DNA from: Intoshia linei
Lineage: Eukaryota > Orthonectida > Rhopaluridae
DNA length: 29,193 bases
NCBI GenBank assembly: GCA_001642005.1
Contig: LWCA01000392.1
Span: 1-29,193, forward strand
Direction: 5' to 3'
Shown: positions 11,201 to 21,800 of the stretch, in pieces
Layout: each line of letters opens with the position of its first letter
How positions within the stretch are numbered: the stretch's first letter is position 1
Made by a program: the position numbers and the translations under genes
Notes under the pieces: model-generated
Told to the model about the DNA's origin: nothing
Seen by the model: only the letters and a program-made list of their open reading frames with translations
Databases searched by the model: none

Positions 11201-14200
11201 GATTCAAAATAATTTTGGATATTGTTGTTTTTAAATATCTATTAAATTCATTTTTAAAATATTAATTGTTAATTGAGTAAAAATATCAATCATTATCAGA
11301 TGATGTCACTTAAATTTTCGTTTTTTGGTAATTAATTAAGTTAATTTAATGTTATTTAAAAATGTATGTCTGTTTAGTTATTTGTTCGTTCCAGTTTATT
11401 TTAGAAAGTAAGAGGCGTAGAGCTTTAAAAATACAACTTTATAGTACTACTTTTTCGTCGATTAGATTCTATCAAAAATTCCAATAATCCTTTTTTTTAA
11501 AAATGAAACGAGACCTCAATTATCAACACAATACACAATCTGATAAAGATTTTAAAATCATCATCAATATGATAAATTTCAAAATTATACATCTTATTCA
11601 AGTTGATATAGATACAACATTTCAACCCCAGAAATGTACGTATTCCCTGTTAAAAATAACTCAATTTTTTCAATCAACCAATATTTTTCAAATTTTAGGA
11701 TTAAAATTATATTGTAAATATTCGTCCTACAATTTCAAAAACATGGAAATTGACTGTATAGCATACAACAGTGATTCCCAACCTGTGGGTAATTATATAT
11801 CTTTCATGGGTAATCGCGAAATTTTTTTTTGCGTCGTATGTACAGTAACGTATAAAATATACTAATGTAATAATAAAATGTAGTCATGTAATAAATGAAT
11901 ATTGATTTTTAAAATTTTCGCATATAAAAAAATGGCGTTGAAGAGGGATGTGTATCATTTACACATATATAAAATTAAACATGTGTTGCCGTTTATTTAA
12001 AATTTAAATAAGTTCAGTGTTTCTCAACCGGCGTATCCAGACGCACTAGTGCGCCCAGAGAAAAATTGATAAATAAAAAAAATTATTACTAAAGATAAAC
12101 AATTATAATTGATATTTTCATATTATCTTATTTTTAAGCAGATTTTTTTTTCAGTGTTGTTCAGTGTAATATTTAGTGTAATTTTGTTTAAAAAAAATCG
12201 GCCCAAAATCAACCCAAACATTTAATAAAACATTCATTCTGGAACGAGTTTTAAAATCATTAACATTGTCGTTAATTTCAGCCTCAAAAAACGCATATCT
12301 TCATGGTCAAAACCACGAATTACCCTTTGTTTAAAAAATGAAATATGTCCCAAATTTTTTTTAAGCATAAATTCTGGGATAGTTTTTAAAATCATAAACA
12401 TTATTATAAATAGAAATCTCAAAAAAAATAATTTTCCCCAATCTAACCCCAGATTACCATTTTTTTTAAATGAAAATTGCCCTAGCATTCAAAAAAATTA
12501 CAGATGGTACAATTATATCTTGTTAAGACACACCAAAAATTTCAATCTGAATAAGTGACTTCACGGTCAAAAAAGAACTTTAATATTCATTTTTTTTATT
12601 TCGAAACTATTTTATTAACAAAAACAAAAAATTTGAAATATTTAATGGTCCTACAATTAAAAAAAAAGTTTATTCTGATACAGTTTATTCCAGTTGATAT
12701 AAATACAAAATTACAACCCTAGAAATCTATGCATTCCCGGTGAAAATTAATTTTTAATATATTATTAACCAATATTTTTCAAATGTTGGATTAAAATTAA
12801 AAATGAAAAACTAAAATAATCATCTTACAATTTCAAAAAATAATGTGCGTTGAACGCCTACAAATTTCCAATAAATGAATATGAGTGCAAATCTATATAA
12901 TTGATTCCTTAGAGATTTTTTTCATTTCTACGCAATTTATGATTCGCAAATTCTATTTTCAAAACATTTCACTGTGAAACTAAACAACGAAGTACTAAAA
13001 GTACAACTTTGTTATTATCATTTTTATATTTATTACAATGCTTTGCAATTCTAATTCAAAATTGGTAAAATTCATCTGAAATGTGTTTTTAAAATGCTGA
13101 TTCCGTTAATTATTGATACATAATTGATATTTTAAGTATTTATTAAATTGGTACTGAACATATATTATCACATTGAAAATGACAAAATAGGTTTTTATAA
13201 TTTTATTTTTTCTGGAATTTATGCTATTTATGACAATTTTTAGGATTGGACTGTTTTTACTTTAATATTTTAATATTATACACACATTCTGTCTAATAAA
13301 TTAAAAAAAGGGGTAAGAATTGTTTTTAAAATTCTTTACGCAAATGTTAAACAAAAAATTAAGATGGAATCATTCACTTTAAAGTAAAAAGTAATGATAT
13401 GACGGTTCCACCTGAAACAAGTTTGGAAACCACTCCTTTAAAGGATTGGTAATAGTGAATAGTAGGATTTTTAAGTTAGATTTTCAACATTAATTTATTT
13501 TTTTGATATAATAAAAATGTACTCTCGGCAGAGCTAGGTGCTATTTGTATGTAGTATATAACAGTAAACCTAGTCTTATATAAAACTAATATTTTTATTA
13601 AATTTTATAAAAGTAAACATTTCTTTGCTGAACAATATCTCGACTTTAGGTCATATTATTCTGCATTAATGATTACTAATCATTGATTAGGTACAACAGT
13701 GGTGTGTTCTGAGCCTGCGTGTCCAGACACGTGGTACAATATATAAAATTATGATAAAATTTAATCAATTTTATTTATTAACAATTAGTTTTAAAATATT
13801 GTTTAAACTTGTATCATTATTATTTTACTGTTGGTAAAATTGAATTCTGATTTATATTTATTTGAAAAAAATTTTCAAATTACCTTTTTGCAATAATTCA
13901 ATATATCGGATGGCTGAAAAATACATTCGTAATCACTAGTATCTTTAATCCATTTTCCTTTCTTCAAATATGAAATTACTTTTCCATTACATGGAATGGC
14001 AATCAACAACTTTTCCTCCTCAGTGGTCGATAGATGGGTATTAGTATTTGTATTCTAAAATATTCATCAAAATAAAAATGGTGTACAATGTACATTGTAT
14101 TCATTAATACTTTGACCATACCCAAGTAAAAAATAAAACTGAAAAAACTCGTATTATTAAAGTTTTTACATACTTGCACAATTACAAAAGAAACATACCT

Positions 14201-14246
14201 CTGAATAGATCGTGACAAAAAGAATCCAAACGTAAAGGTAATACAT
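8285..14246 (-). CDS. APP: Amyloid precursor protein family (APP/APPL/APL-1)
   Basis: Eight exons (14246-14199, 14054-13884, 11238-11112, 11068-10617, 10554-10462, 10218-10060, 10020-9804, 9057-8285) give 679 residues. A signal peptide (MYYLYVWILFVTIYS) leads into E1. The growth-factor-like part has six cysteines at 38, 59, 71, 96, 102 and 114, almost the human pattern. The copper-binding-like part (125-184) has cysteines at 129, 140, 154, 171, 183 and 184 and ends GVEFVCC. An acidic linker without a Kunitz domain follows, then the helical E2 region (about 260-425), a variable juxtamembrane stretch, one membrane helix (about 565-586) followed by KRK, and YENPTY (631-636). The tail runs 43 residues past YENPTY, much longer than in APP. 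The family is a type I neuronal membrane protein cleaved by secretases; YENPTY recruits PTB-domain adaptors. Introns 3 (2645 bp) and 7 (746 bp) are filled by repeats. Confidence 0.95.
9300..9780. mobile_element. Non-autonomous hAT element (481 bp) with 8-bp TSD
   Basis: The left end is CAGTGGTTCCCGATT. The right end read inward is TAGTTGTTCCCGATT, so the termini are inverted repeats. The flanks are gtttagac (9292-9299) and gtctagac (9781-9788), an 8-bp target duplication with one mismatch, as expected for hAT. The interior has no coding capacity and contains internal repeats of the form 'AAAATC.ACTTTT..' (near 9500 and 9615). It sits inside the APP intron between exons 7 and 8. Confidence 0.8.
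12015..12075. repeat. hAT-type transposon end
   Basis: CAGTGTTTCTCAACCGGCG is a common hAT terminus form. It is followed by the near-palindrome ACGCACTAGTGCGC and CCAGAGAAAAATTGAT. Related sequences occur at 13697 and 24805 in this window. Confidence 0.5.
13396..13590. repeat. Dispersed repeat, copy A
   Basis: This segment is closely similar to 27236-27420 and more distantly to 27560-27725. Shared blocks include GATATGACGGTTCCAC, AAAGGATTGxTAATAGTGAA, TTTAAGTTAGATTTTCAA and CAGAGCTAGGTGC. No coding capacity, terminal repeats or target duplications were found. The class of the family is unknown. Confidence 0.75.
13697..13740. repeat. hAT-type end, degenerate
   Basis: CAGTGGTGTGTTCTGAGCC followed by TGCGTGTCCAGACACGTGG resembles the ends at 12015 and 24805 but is more diverged. 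Confidence 0.35.
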
Positions 14247-15355
14247 GTGTTAATTGATTAGATCAAATAAAATTAATAATCTGAAATAAATGAAATGAGT
14301 ATAATAAATGGATTTTAAATTTGTTATATACATTTATTATGTATACAAGTATGTATATTTTGCTTATCAATATAAAACCAAGTAGTATTTGAAATATATA
14401 TTTATTAGCACATTATGCAATTCATTTACAGATAATTCATGGAGCCAGCATTTTATGTGGATATTTTATAAATTATTAAATCTAGGATAAGTACAAAATC
14501 AAATGACGGTTGCATAGTCGAAACATTGCAAATACCAGACAACACTTTGCTTATAGTTGATAAAAAATAGTTTACTTTTTAAGCTACAATGGTAAGTTTC
14601 TTCTTTTCCAGTCAAATTTTTATTTTATCAATTTATTTATTTATAAATATGCAAACTAAGGAAATTAATCAATTTCCATAATAATCGAAATGAAACTGAA
14701 TATTTATTCAGTTTAAATATTTTAGTATATTATGTAAATTTTCGATAAATTAAATATTGTCTCGTGTTATTAAATGTACACTTTCATTGTATACAGTAGT
14801 ATTTGCAAAAATTGTGATTTAGGTTTAGTCACTAAACTTTAGTGTATACTATACAGTGTATAAAATTGGTAACATATACAATATACAGTTACGTATTGAT
14901 TATTAATTAATGTTAACATGATAAATACTTTTTAGTCTACTTTTATTATTTCAAAATATACATTTAATTCATATCAACATCAGCTTAAATTTTTATGTTT
15001 TGTTCAGACGGTAGAAAACCGAGTGGGTTGGTTCCGTATTTTTTTAAGTCTAAGGGTAGCAAAAAAAATTTAGGTATTAAAAACAGATGAAGACTGATCT
15101 AAGACCGACAACATGTAGTGGATAGTTGAAAAAATAACGATAACAAAAATATGGACCGAAATTTGTCGGTCTATGCCGGTTTCTTTCTGAAATCCTTAAC
15201 TCACTATTAAATCAATGAAACGGCACTAATATGGCCCATATTATATGGGTGTATTAAATAAATTGAGATTCAACATTATTGAATTTTTATAGGTCAAATT
15301 GTCTAACGAAACGTAAACAAACATTTACTATATACCCATTTATTGAATTGAATAA
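14247..15355. other. Divergent intergenic region between APP and the PP2C-like gene
   Basis: The two starts face away from each other across 1.1 kb, so both promoters should be here. The visible structure is a 10-bp inverted repeat, AGACCGACAA at 15102-15111 and TTGTCGGTCT at 15163-15172. Another self-complementary patch lies around 14850-14870 (TAGTGTATACTATACAGTGTATA-like, seen in part). No coding sequence was recognised. Confidence 0.5.
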
Positions 15356-18233
15356 ATGAAATTTAACTTGGACGATGCAAACTTATATTGCAAAGAATGT
15401 CAAAAATTTATATCAATATACAATTTGAAACATCATAGACTGTATCATTGTGCAATAGATACTTGCAAATTTTCCGGTTCAACTAAAACGTCCCTAAAAG
15501 CCATCATAAAAGCTAAACAAATCTACCTTGAAAAGATGATGAATTCAAAAGATAAAGATATAAAAAATGTGAGAATGTTTGATAAATTTCATAGTATCAC
15601 CTATAATGAAAATTTGGACAATTTAAATTTAAAAGTACTAAACGGACCAATATGCAATTTACAATCACATATTGGAAATAATCACATTAGCGTAAATGTT
15701 TTACACAACCCAAAAATTGAATCTAAAAACAAAAAAAGTTTTAGTAATAAAGATATTATAAATTATTTGAAATCCAATCGATGTTTGGATAGAATAGTGG
15801 TAGATAATTTTCAATGCAATTTTTTAAACAATTGGAATTGTGGTTATGCTAATGGTAGTCAAATGTTTGATGGGATTTCAAATGTCTGTGAAATTGACAC
15901 AAATTTATCAAATATGCAAAAAATTTTAGTTCGTAATAATTACAGTGTCAAAAATTTCAAAAAACATGTCCAGTTTGGTTTCTTTGCAATGTTTACTGGA
16001 AAATCTATAAACTCGATAAAATATTGTAGTCAAAATTGTTATCCTCTTTTTAAAAAAATTTTTCAAAAATATTCAAAAGTTAATGATAATATTAATGATG
16101 GTCATGTTGATACTAAACGCATTGTTTTTAAAACGTTTCGAAAATTACACATTTTATTAGATAAAAATATCAAGTATATTGGATATGATTCTACTAAATG
16201 TATTTTACCTTCTTCGAGTTGTACGTTTATGTGTTTTATCAATTTTTCTACGTTGGAAATATATTCGTCAAATTTGGGTAACTATTTATTATATGTAAAC
16301 TTTGGTAGTTATATTGGTCAAATAAAATAATATTTACATAAATTCCTTTTAGGTTCTTTTATGCATTCATTTTACTTTATTTTTAAAAAATTTGAAACAA
16401 ATATCTTCAAGTTTCATTTTAGGGTTAAATTTCGTTTTTTGGTTAATTTTAATTTTAGATTTTATTTACTTGATTTATTAATAAAATTTCTTTAAAGCTT
16501 CTAATTCTGTTTATTAATAAATTTTACCTTTTTTTGGAAATATTTTTTTATTTTTAAAATAAAATCAATATAAATTCTTTTTGAAGGGTTCATTTTACTG
16601 TTTTTGGGTCTCTTTATTCAAAATCTTTTCTTTTTTTTGTAAATTTTAGCTTTCTTAGAGTAATTAAGAATTTTAAATATAAAATTTCTATTAATTTCCG
16701 TTGATGTATTATTTTACTATTTTGGTGTAATTTTAGACTTTTGTTTAATTTTAAAAATAAAATCAAAGTAAATGTCTCTTTTAGGATTAAATATAACTTT
16801 TTTTGTGAAATTTGCGTTGATGAATTTATTTTACTTTATGTCTGAGTAATATTAGATTTTTTAAATCAATTCTCTTCAACTTCAAAATCATCGTTAATTC
16901 CTCTTTTAGGGGTAAATGTAATTTTTTTTTACTAATTTTAGACATTAGATTAATTTTTAATTAAAATTTACATACATTATTGTTTTTGATTTAATTTTAA
17001 TTAGGTTATTTAACGAAGTCTCTTGAATTTCCTTTTAAGCGAAAAATTTATCTTTTTTTTGTTAAAATTTATTTATTTAGAGTAATTTAGAATATTTAAA
17101 AGAAAATTTATTAAAATTTCCGTTTATGGTTCAATATTATTTTTTTAAGTTTTGCTTAATTTTAGATATAAATTCCTCTTTTAAGATTGTAATTTAACTT
17201 TTATGTAAATTTTAACTTTTTAGGTTTTATAAGTAATTGTTTATTAATCAAAAAAATATTTAATTGGGATTTGTACCTATAAAACTGGGATGCGGATACC
17301 TATAAAAACGTCCAATCAATGTTGAAGTTTTTAACGTATTTTATAATTAATTTAGGAGATGTATCCGCCATAAGTGTAAATATGAACGGATCAATAACTC
17401 AATTATCAGTAAATCATAATTATAAAAATAAATTGGAACAAAAAAGAATAAAAACAAAAGGTTCTATATAATTAAAAATTGACTTATTCTTAAAGGTGGA
17501 CATTTTAGTGAATCGAGAGATAATTTGGTCAATAATTTTTGTTCTACCACACGCTGTTTAGGAAATTATGGATGGAAAAACTTGAGATCATTGACTAATT
17601 TAAAATGTTCATTGCGTACATTTGATTATAAAAAGAATAAACCAAATTACATTGTGATAGCTTCAAATTCATTTTGGCAAATTTTTTCAAAAAATGAAGT
17701 GAAATCATTAGTTGATAGAGTAATATTAATAAATTACAGTAGTTTTTAGTGTTTATATAATAATTAATTACCACTAAAAATATGGACATTCCTATAAATT
17801 CTCGACAAACCCATTATGTGATGTTGTAAAAACATGTTAATATAATCATGTTTTAATTAATTAGTTTTTTTAGATGCTGCCCAATGGAAAATTGAAAAAT
17901 ATACCATTGCAAACAACTGAGTTTGAAAATTTCACGAAAAAAACTTCTTCATTGGACATGAATAGTTGCTCAAAAACCTTGGATAAAGAAATTGAATTGG
18001 ATGCACAAATTCATCATTATTCTGCTATGAAAAGAATTAAAAATTGGAAAATTGATAAGAGTAAATCACATGATCAGAATGAACCTAATCAAACCAAAAC
18101 AAAAAGTAAATTCAATTTTAAGGAAGACATCAATTTAGCCAAAGAAATATCCAAAAATTTAATTATTTTTGCATGTCTTGGTGGCTGTTCTGACACTGTC
18201 AATGTCGCAGTTATTCTTTGTAAACAATATTAA
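15356..18233 (+). CDS. Zinc-finger PP2C-like pseudophosphatase (PP2D1-like)
   Basis: Four exons (15356-16304, 17356-17460, 17496-17719, 17874-18233) give 545 residues. Residues 12-31 form a C2H2-like finger (C12, C15, H26 or H27, H31). A PP2C fold follows. FFAMFTGKS (209-217) stands where phosphatases have FFGVFDGHGG. YVNFGDVSAISV (313-324) matches the YVAN.GDSRAVL strand, and RCLGNYGWK resembles R.LGD...K. ASNSFWQ (407-413) replaces ASDGLWD, and GCSDTVNVAV replaces GS.DN..V.V. Two of the three metal-binding aspartates are therefore changed (to Thr214 and Asn409), while Asp533 may be kept. The joined exon 1/exon 2 sequence rebuilds a canonical strand, which supports the 1051-bp intron. A zinc finger plus inactive PP2C resembles PP2C-like domain-containing protein 1. 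PP2C is clear; the exact orthologue is an inference. The function is unknown. Confidence 0.82.
16330..17280. repeat. Degenerate T-rich repeat array in PP2C-like intron 1
   Basis: Most of the first intron is made of loosely repeated plus-strand phrases. Examples are 'CTCTTTTAGG.TTAAAT', 'TTCATTTTACT.TTTT', 'AATTTTAGA.TTT' and 'TAAAATCAA.(A)TAAAT'. They recur roughly every 100-200 bp without a fixed period. Many contain TTTTAG, which mimics the 3' splice acceptor of this genome. Confidence 0.5.
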
Positions 18234-18836
18234 ATTTTTTATTTACAAAATATTAAATTAAGGTGAAAGTTTTTCAATGGCACTCAACACTACACAAGAT
18301 AACATTGTTTAGATCGCTGAGTATATTTTTTTATAATTGTTAATATCAAATAAGAAATAAACATTCCATTTTAAAATTTAAAAGGTCAAACAAATTTATA
18401 TTTTGTTACCCATTTTCAACAAGCGCAGTCATCACAGCTTTAAATTTTTATTTATCAAAATCAGTCAAAGCAGAAAATAAAAGGAAAAAATTGATAAAGA
18501 GAATTTGATGTAAACAAACATTACTAAAAATTAATATAAAAGTACAAAGAATCGTTTGGCAGAAATGGTTCAATTGTATTGAAAATCGCTTTCCATTGCA
18601 GATATGTTAGCTTTATTATTCATTATTATTGTAGTTTGATTCATTAAAAATGTACAAAAAAAATAAAAAAATTGCTATGAAACTAATTGATCCGTTCATC
18701 CATAAAAATGAAAGAAAATAATGAAATAGTAGGATTAAATACACCTAGAACCGAATAAAAATCAACATGGTTAAAAAGTAGCAATCATTGTATTATCAAA
18801 AAAATATTAGTATAATATCCGCTGAGTTTATAAAGT
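18234..18836. other. Convergent intergenic region
   Basis: This lies between the stop of the PP2C-like gene and the proposed stop of the coiled-coil gene, so it contains two 3' untranslated regions. A plus-strand AATAAA at about 18355 could serve the PP2C-like gene. On the minus strand an AATAAA overlaps the coiled-coil stop (GGAAATAAAC). Nothing else is recognised. Confidence 0.45.
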
Positions 18837-21800
18837 TTATTTCCAAATTTTTTTATTTTTTTGTTTATCTTCAAGAGATGATTTCTAAATAAGAAAGATC
18901 AAAATTAAATTAAAATATTGTCAACTAATGTAAAATTGACGAAAAATTAAAAATTAGAACCGGCCAGTTGAAAATTACTGTATTGCTATAATTATAAAGA
19001 ATTTACATATTTTAAATTTCAAGAAATGAGTCCGTTCTTCCAATGCTAGACCTTATATCTCTATTATTTCAATCATTTAAAACCAAAAAGTTGTAAAAAT
19101 TAAAAGTAGAGAAGAGTATTTTTAGAATACAACGTAATAATGTAAAAGCTACATGATTTTTATATAAAATTTTGAAATTCTCCTTTATTACCAATTGGGT
19201 GCTTAATCATCATATAACAAAAAAATAAAATACCCTAAAATTAGCTTTTTTCGGATCGTTATAGTTTGAAATATCGGGTTTGGTCTGGTGTATTTTATTA
19301 AGTGGAGACACAAAAACGGCAGGTTTTTTCTCCAAAATCTAAATTCAATTTGCATTCATTTCGGTAAAAAATAAAATAAAAAACAAATAATAATAAATAT
19401 TTTTAAAACCTGGTGTAAATATCCCTTCAATTTTTTTTGTCTTTGTATATTATCTTCAATAGAAGTTAATAAATCATTCTGCAAATTTGGTTTGCTATAA
19501 TATGAAATTAATAATTAGATTTATTAAATTTCAACATCTCAATCAAAATGAAATCTAACCAGCCTATTCAATTTATACCCTTCGATAGAAATGCTAATAA
19601 TTAGGTTACGTTTTTTCAAGGGTAATTTCAAGTAATTGAATTCATACCTGTGAATTTTTTCATTTCCACTTAAACCGCCAACATTCGGAGATTTAGACAT
19701 CACAGAAAAATCAATATTATTTATTTCTTCTTTATAAAGGTCGAATAATACATCTTTACTTTGATACATATCATCCTGTTTTTGATCAATAGGACTAACA
19801 ATAAAGCAATATAAATAAAACGCACAATACCTATTCTTTAAAGATGTAGAATCAAATTCAGCGTCGTACTTATTCACCATTTTTCGTAAAATAGAAATAA
19901 TCGAATTTCTAAAAAACATTCAAATGATAAAATTATAAAATTATAATTAACATAAAAAAATATAAAATCCATATAGTTAACCTATTTTGCTTTTCAATAT
20001 TAACCAAAGACATTAGTTCGTTTTTATAAACTTCTCCATATTTTTCTCTATAAATTATTGTAAATGCTGAAATATACCATACTTTTCGTTAGTTTCATTT
20101 TTAAATTCTTCAAATTTTAATTGTAATTCTTCCATTTCCGAAATATTCTCTTTATTGAATTGTTCAAATTCCTTCATGAGATTATGCTTGGAATCTGATA
20201 ATATTGCATCATACTTTTCACAGGTATTCTTCAGCTCAGTAGCATGATATTCGTTCAGTTCATTTTTCAAATTGTCCAACTAAAATAAATACATCATGCT
20301 CAATATTCATATAATCAAATATTGTCTATTAAATGTGGATATTTATTATCCAATATACAGTATAGTAACATATATCATAACAATGTATAACTATAATTAT
20401 ATATTATAATCAGTGATATTACCATTATCATTTAAAAATTTAAATAAAAAATTATTACCTCAATAAAATGCTTCTTTTTAATTTTATCGCTGTTAGATTT
20501 AACTACTTCGTCAATGTTTTTTTCTTTTTTTTCATATTCAATCTAAAAAATAGGGTTAAAAATCCAACTTTTATCCTCACATCACGTGACCATAAAGTAA
20601 CTGTTTTTCATTAATCTCCACTTTTGTGCAATTTTAGAATAACAGCAACCAAAAAATTTACAAAATCATAGATAAATAGAATCACAATTTGAGATCCAAT
20701 AAATATAATTTCACATTACCAATTTATTTTTACATTGTTCCAATTCAAGATTAGCAGATTTAAGTAATTTTTCTAAACTTTCAATAGTATTTTTAGATTC
20801 TTGTTGAAGTTTTTGTGACAAGTTAGATTTATTCTAAAAAATATTATAACTAATACACCAATATACGGCATACAGTTGTAGTTTTTTTTAAATTTGTATA
20901 ATCTTGTTTCAAAATACGCATATCAGCTTGGATTTTGTTTATAGTCTCATTTAATTGATCAATTTCCTAAAAAACACAATATTATATTATTCAGGCTGGT
21001 TCAAAGTACAGTCCATGCCAATGGTCAATATTAGGGAATTTACAGTACTTTGTTGGAACAGTGAATAAAAATAAAAAAACTGATAAAATTATGAGAATAA
21101 AATTTTTTGAATAATAATCAATAATGATTGAAATACTACAACATTGTATATGAAAAGCGTTTAAAAATTTTTTAAAACTGTACTTACGAATAATTGGCAA
21201 ATACAATTGCCAAATTTGTAAATTAAAAGTATGGTCCACTGTAATTTAATTGAACCAGCCTGGTTTAGATGGTATGTTTAGTTTTTATTTTAAAAAGTTA
21301 AATTACATTTATTTTTAATTTTTTATAATCCTTCAATTGTTTTTCTAATAATTCGTTGTTCCTTTTTTCTATTTTATATTTTTCTTCGAATTCTGTTTTC
21401 AGTAAACTATCGGATTTTAAAGCCATATTAATTTCTTCATATTTATTTTTCTAAAAAAAATATAAATCAATATATAATCATTTTACAGTATTACCTTTTA
21501 ATTTATATATAGTCTTAGCTTAAATATATCTACCAGATTGGTTGATACGTGTTATTTTTCAGTAATAAGGAACATACATACATTGTAATACAATGTATTA
21601 TAAAAAATAATATTACACGGTGCGACAAAATTAAAATTTTTGCGATAAAACATTATAAGATTACTTTATTGTTAATCTACTCACGAAAATAATACTAGAA
21701 TTTTAACGATATGTAAGATCTTATAGTTTCAGATCGTTAAACTATACTTATATATACCTGAAAAATAATTCTTTAGGCAAAAAAGTGTTGTATAGAAATT

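Larger units (their letters stand above)
11239..13883. other. Repeat-filled APP intron 3
   Basis: This 2.6-kb intron separates the two exons of the growth-factor-like E1 module. It holds two copies of a repeat at about 11500-11860 and 12660-12960 (shared CAAGTTGATATAGATACAA-like and ACCAATATTTTTCAAATxTT stretches), hAT-type ends at 12015 and 13697, and one copy of a dispersed repeat at 13396-13590. A 120-codon plus-strand frame at 11503-11865 lies wholly in repeat sequence and is not called as a gene. Confidence 0.6.

Noticed and set aside
11503-11865. 120-codon plus-strand open frame
   Set aside because: It lies inside a repeat whose relatives at 12660-12960 and 27100-27180 do not keep the frame, and it sits in an APP intron.
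12234-12488. 84-codon minus-strand frame with internal repeat (ILKTIPEFMLKK / ILKLVPE)
   Set aside because: It is made of repeated intronic sequence inside the APP gene, with no family resemblance. The repetition reflects a DNA repeat.
20991-21239. 82-codon minus-strand frame
   Set aside because: It coincides with the 271-bp MITE, and its last residues are the inverted repeat itself.
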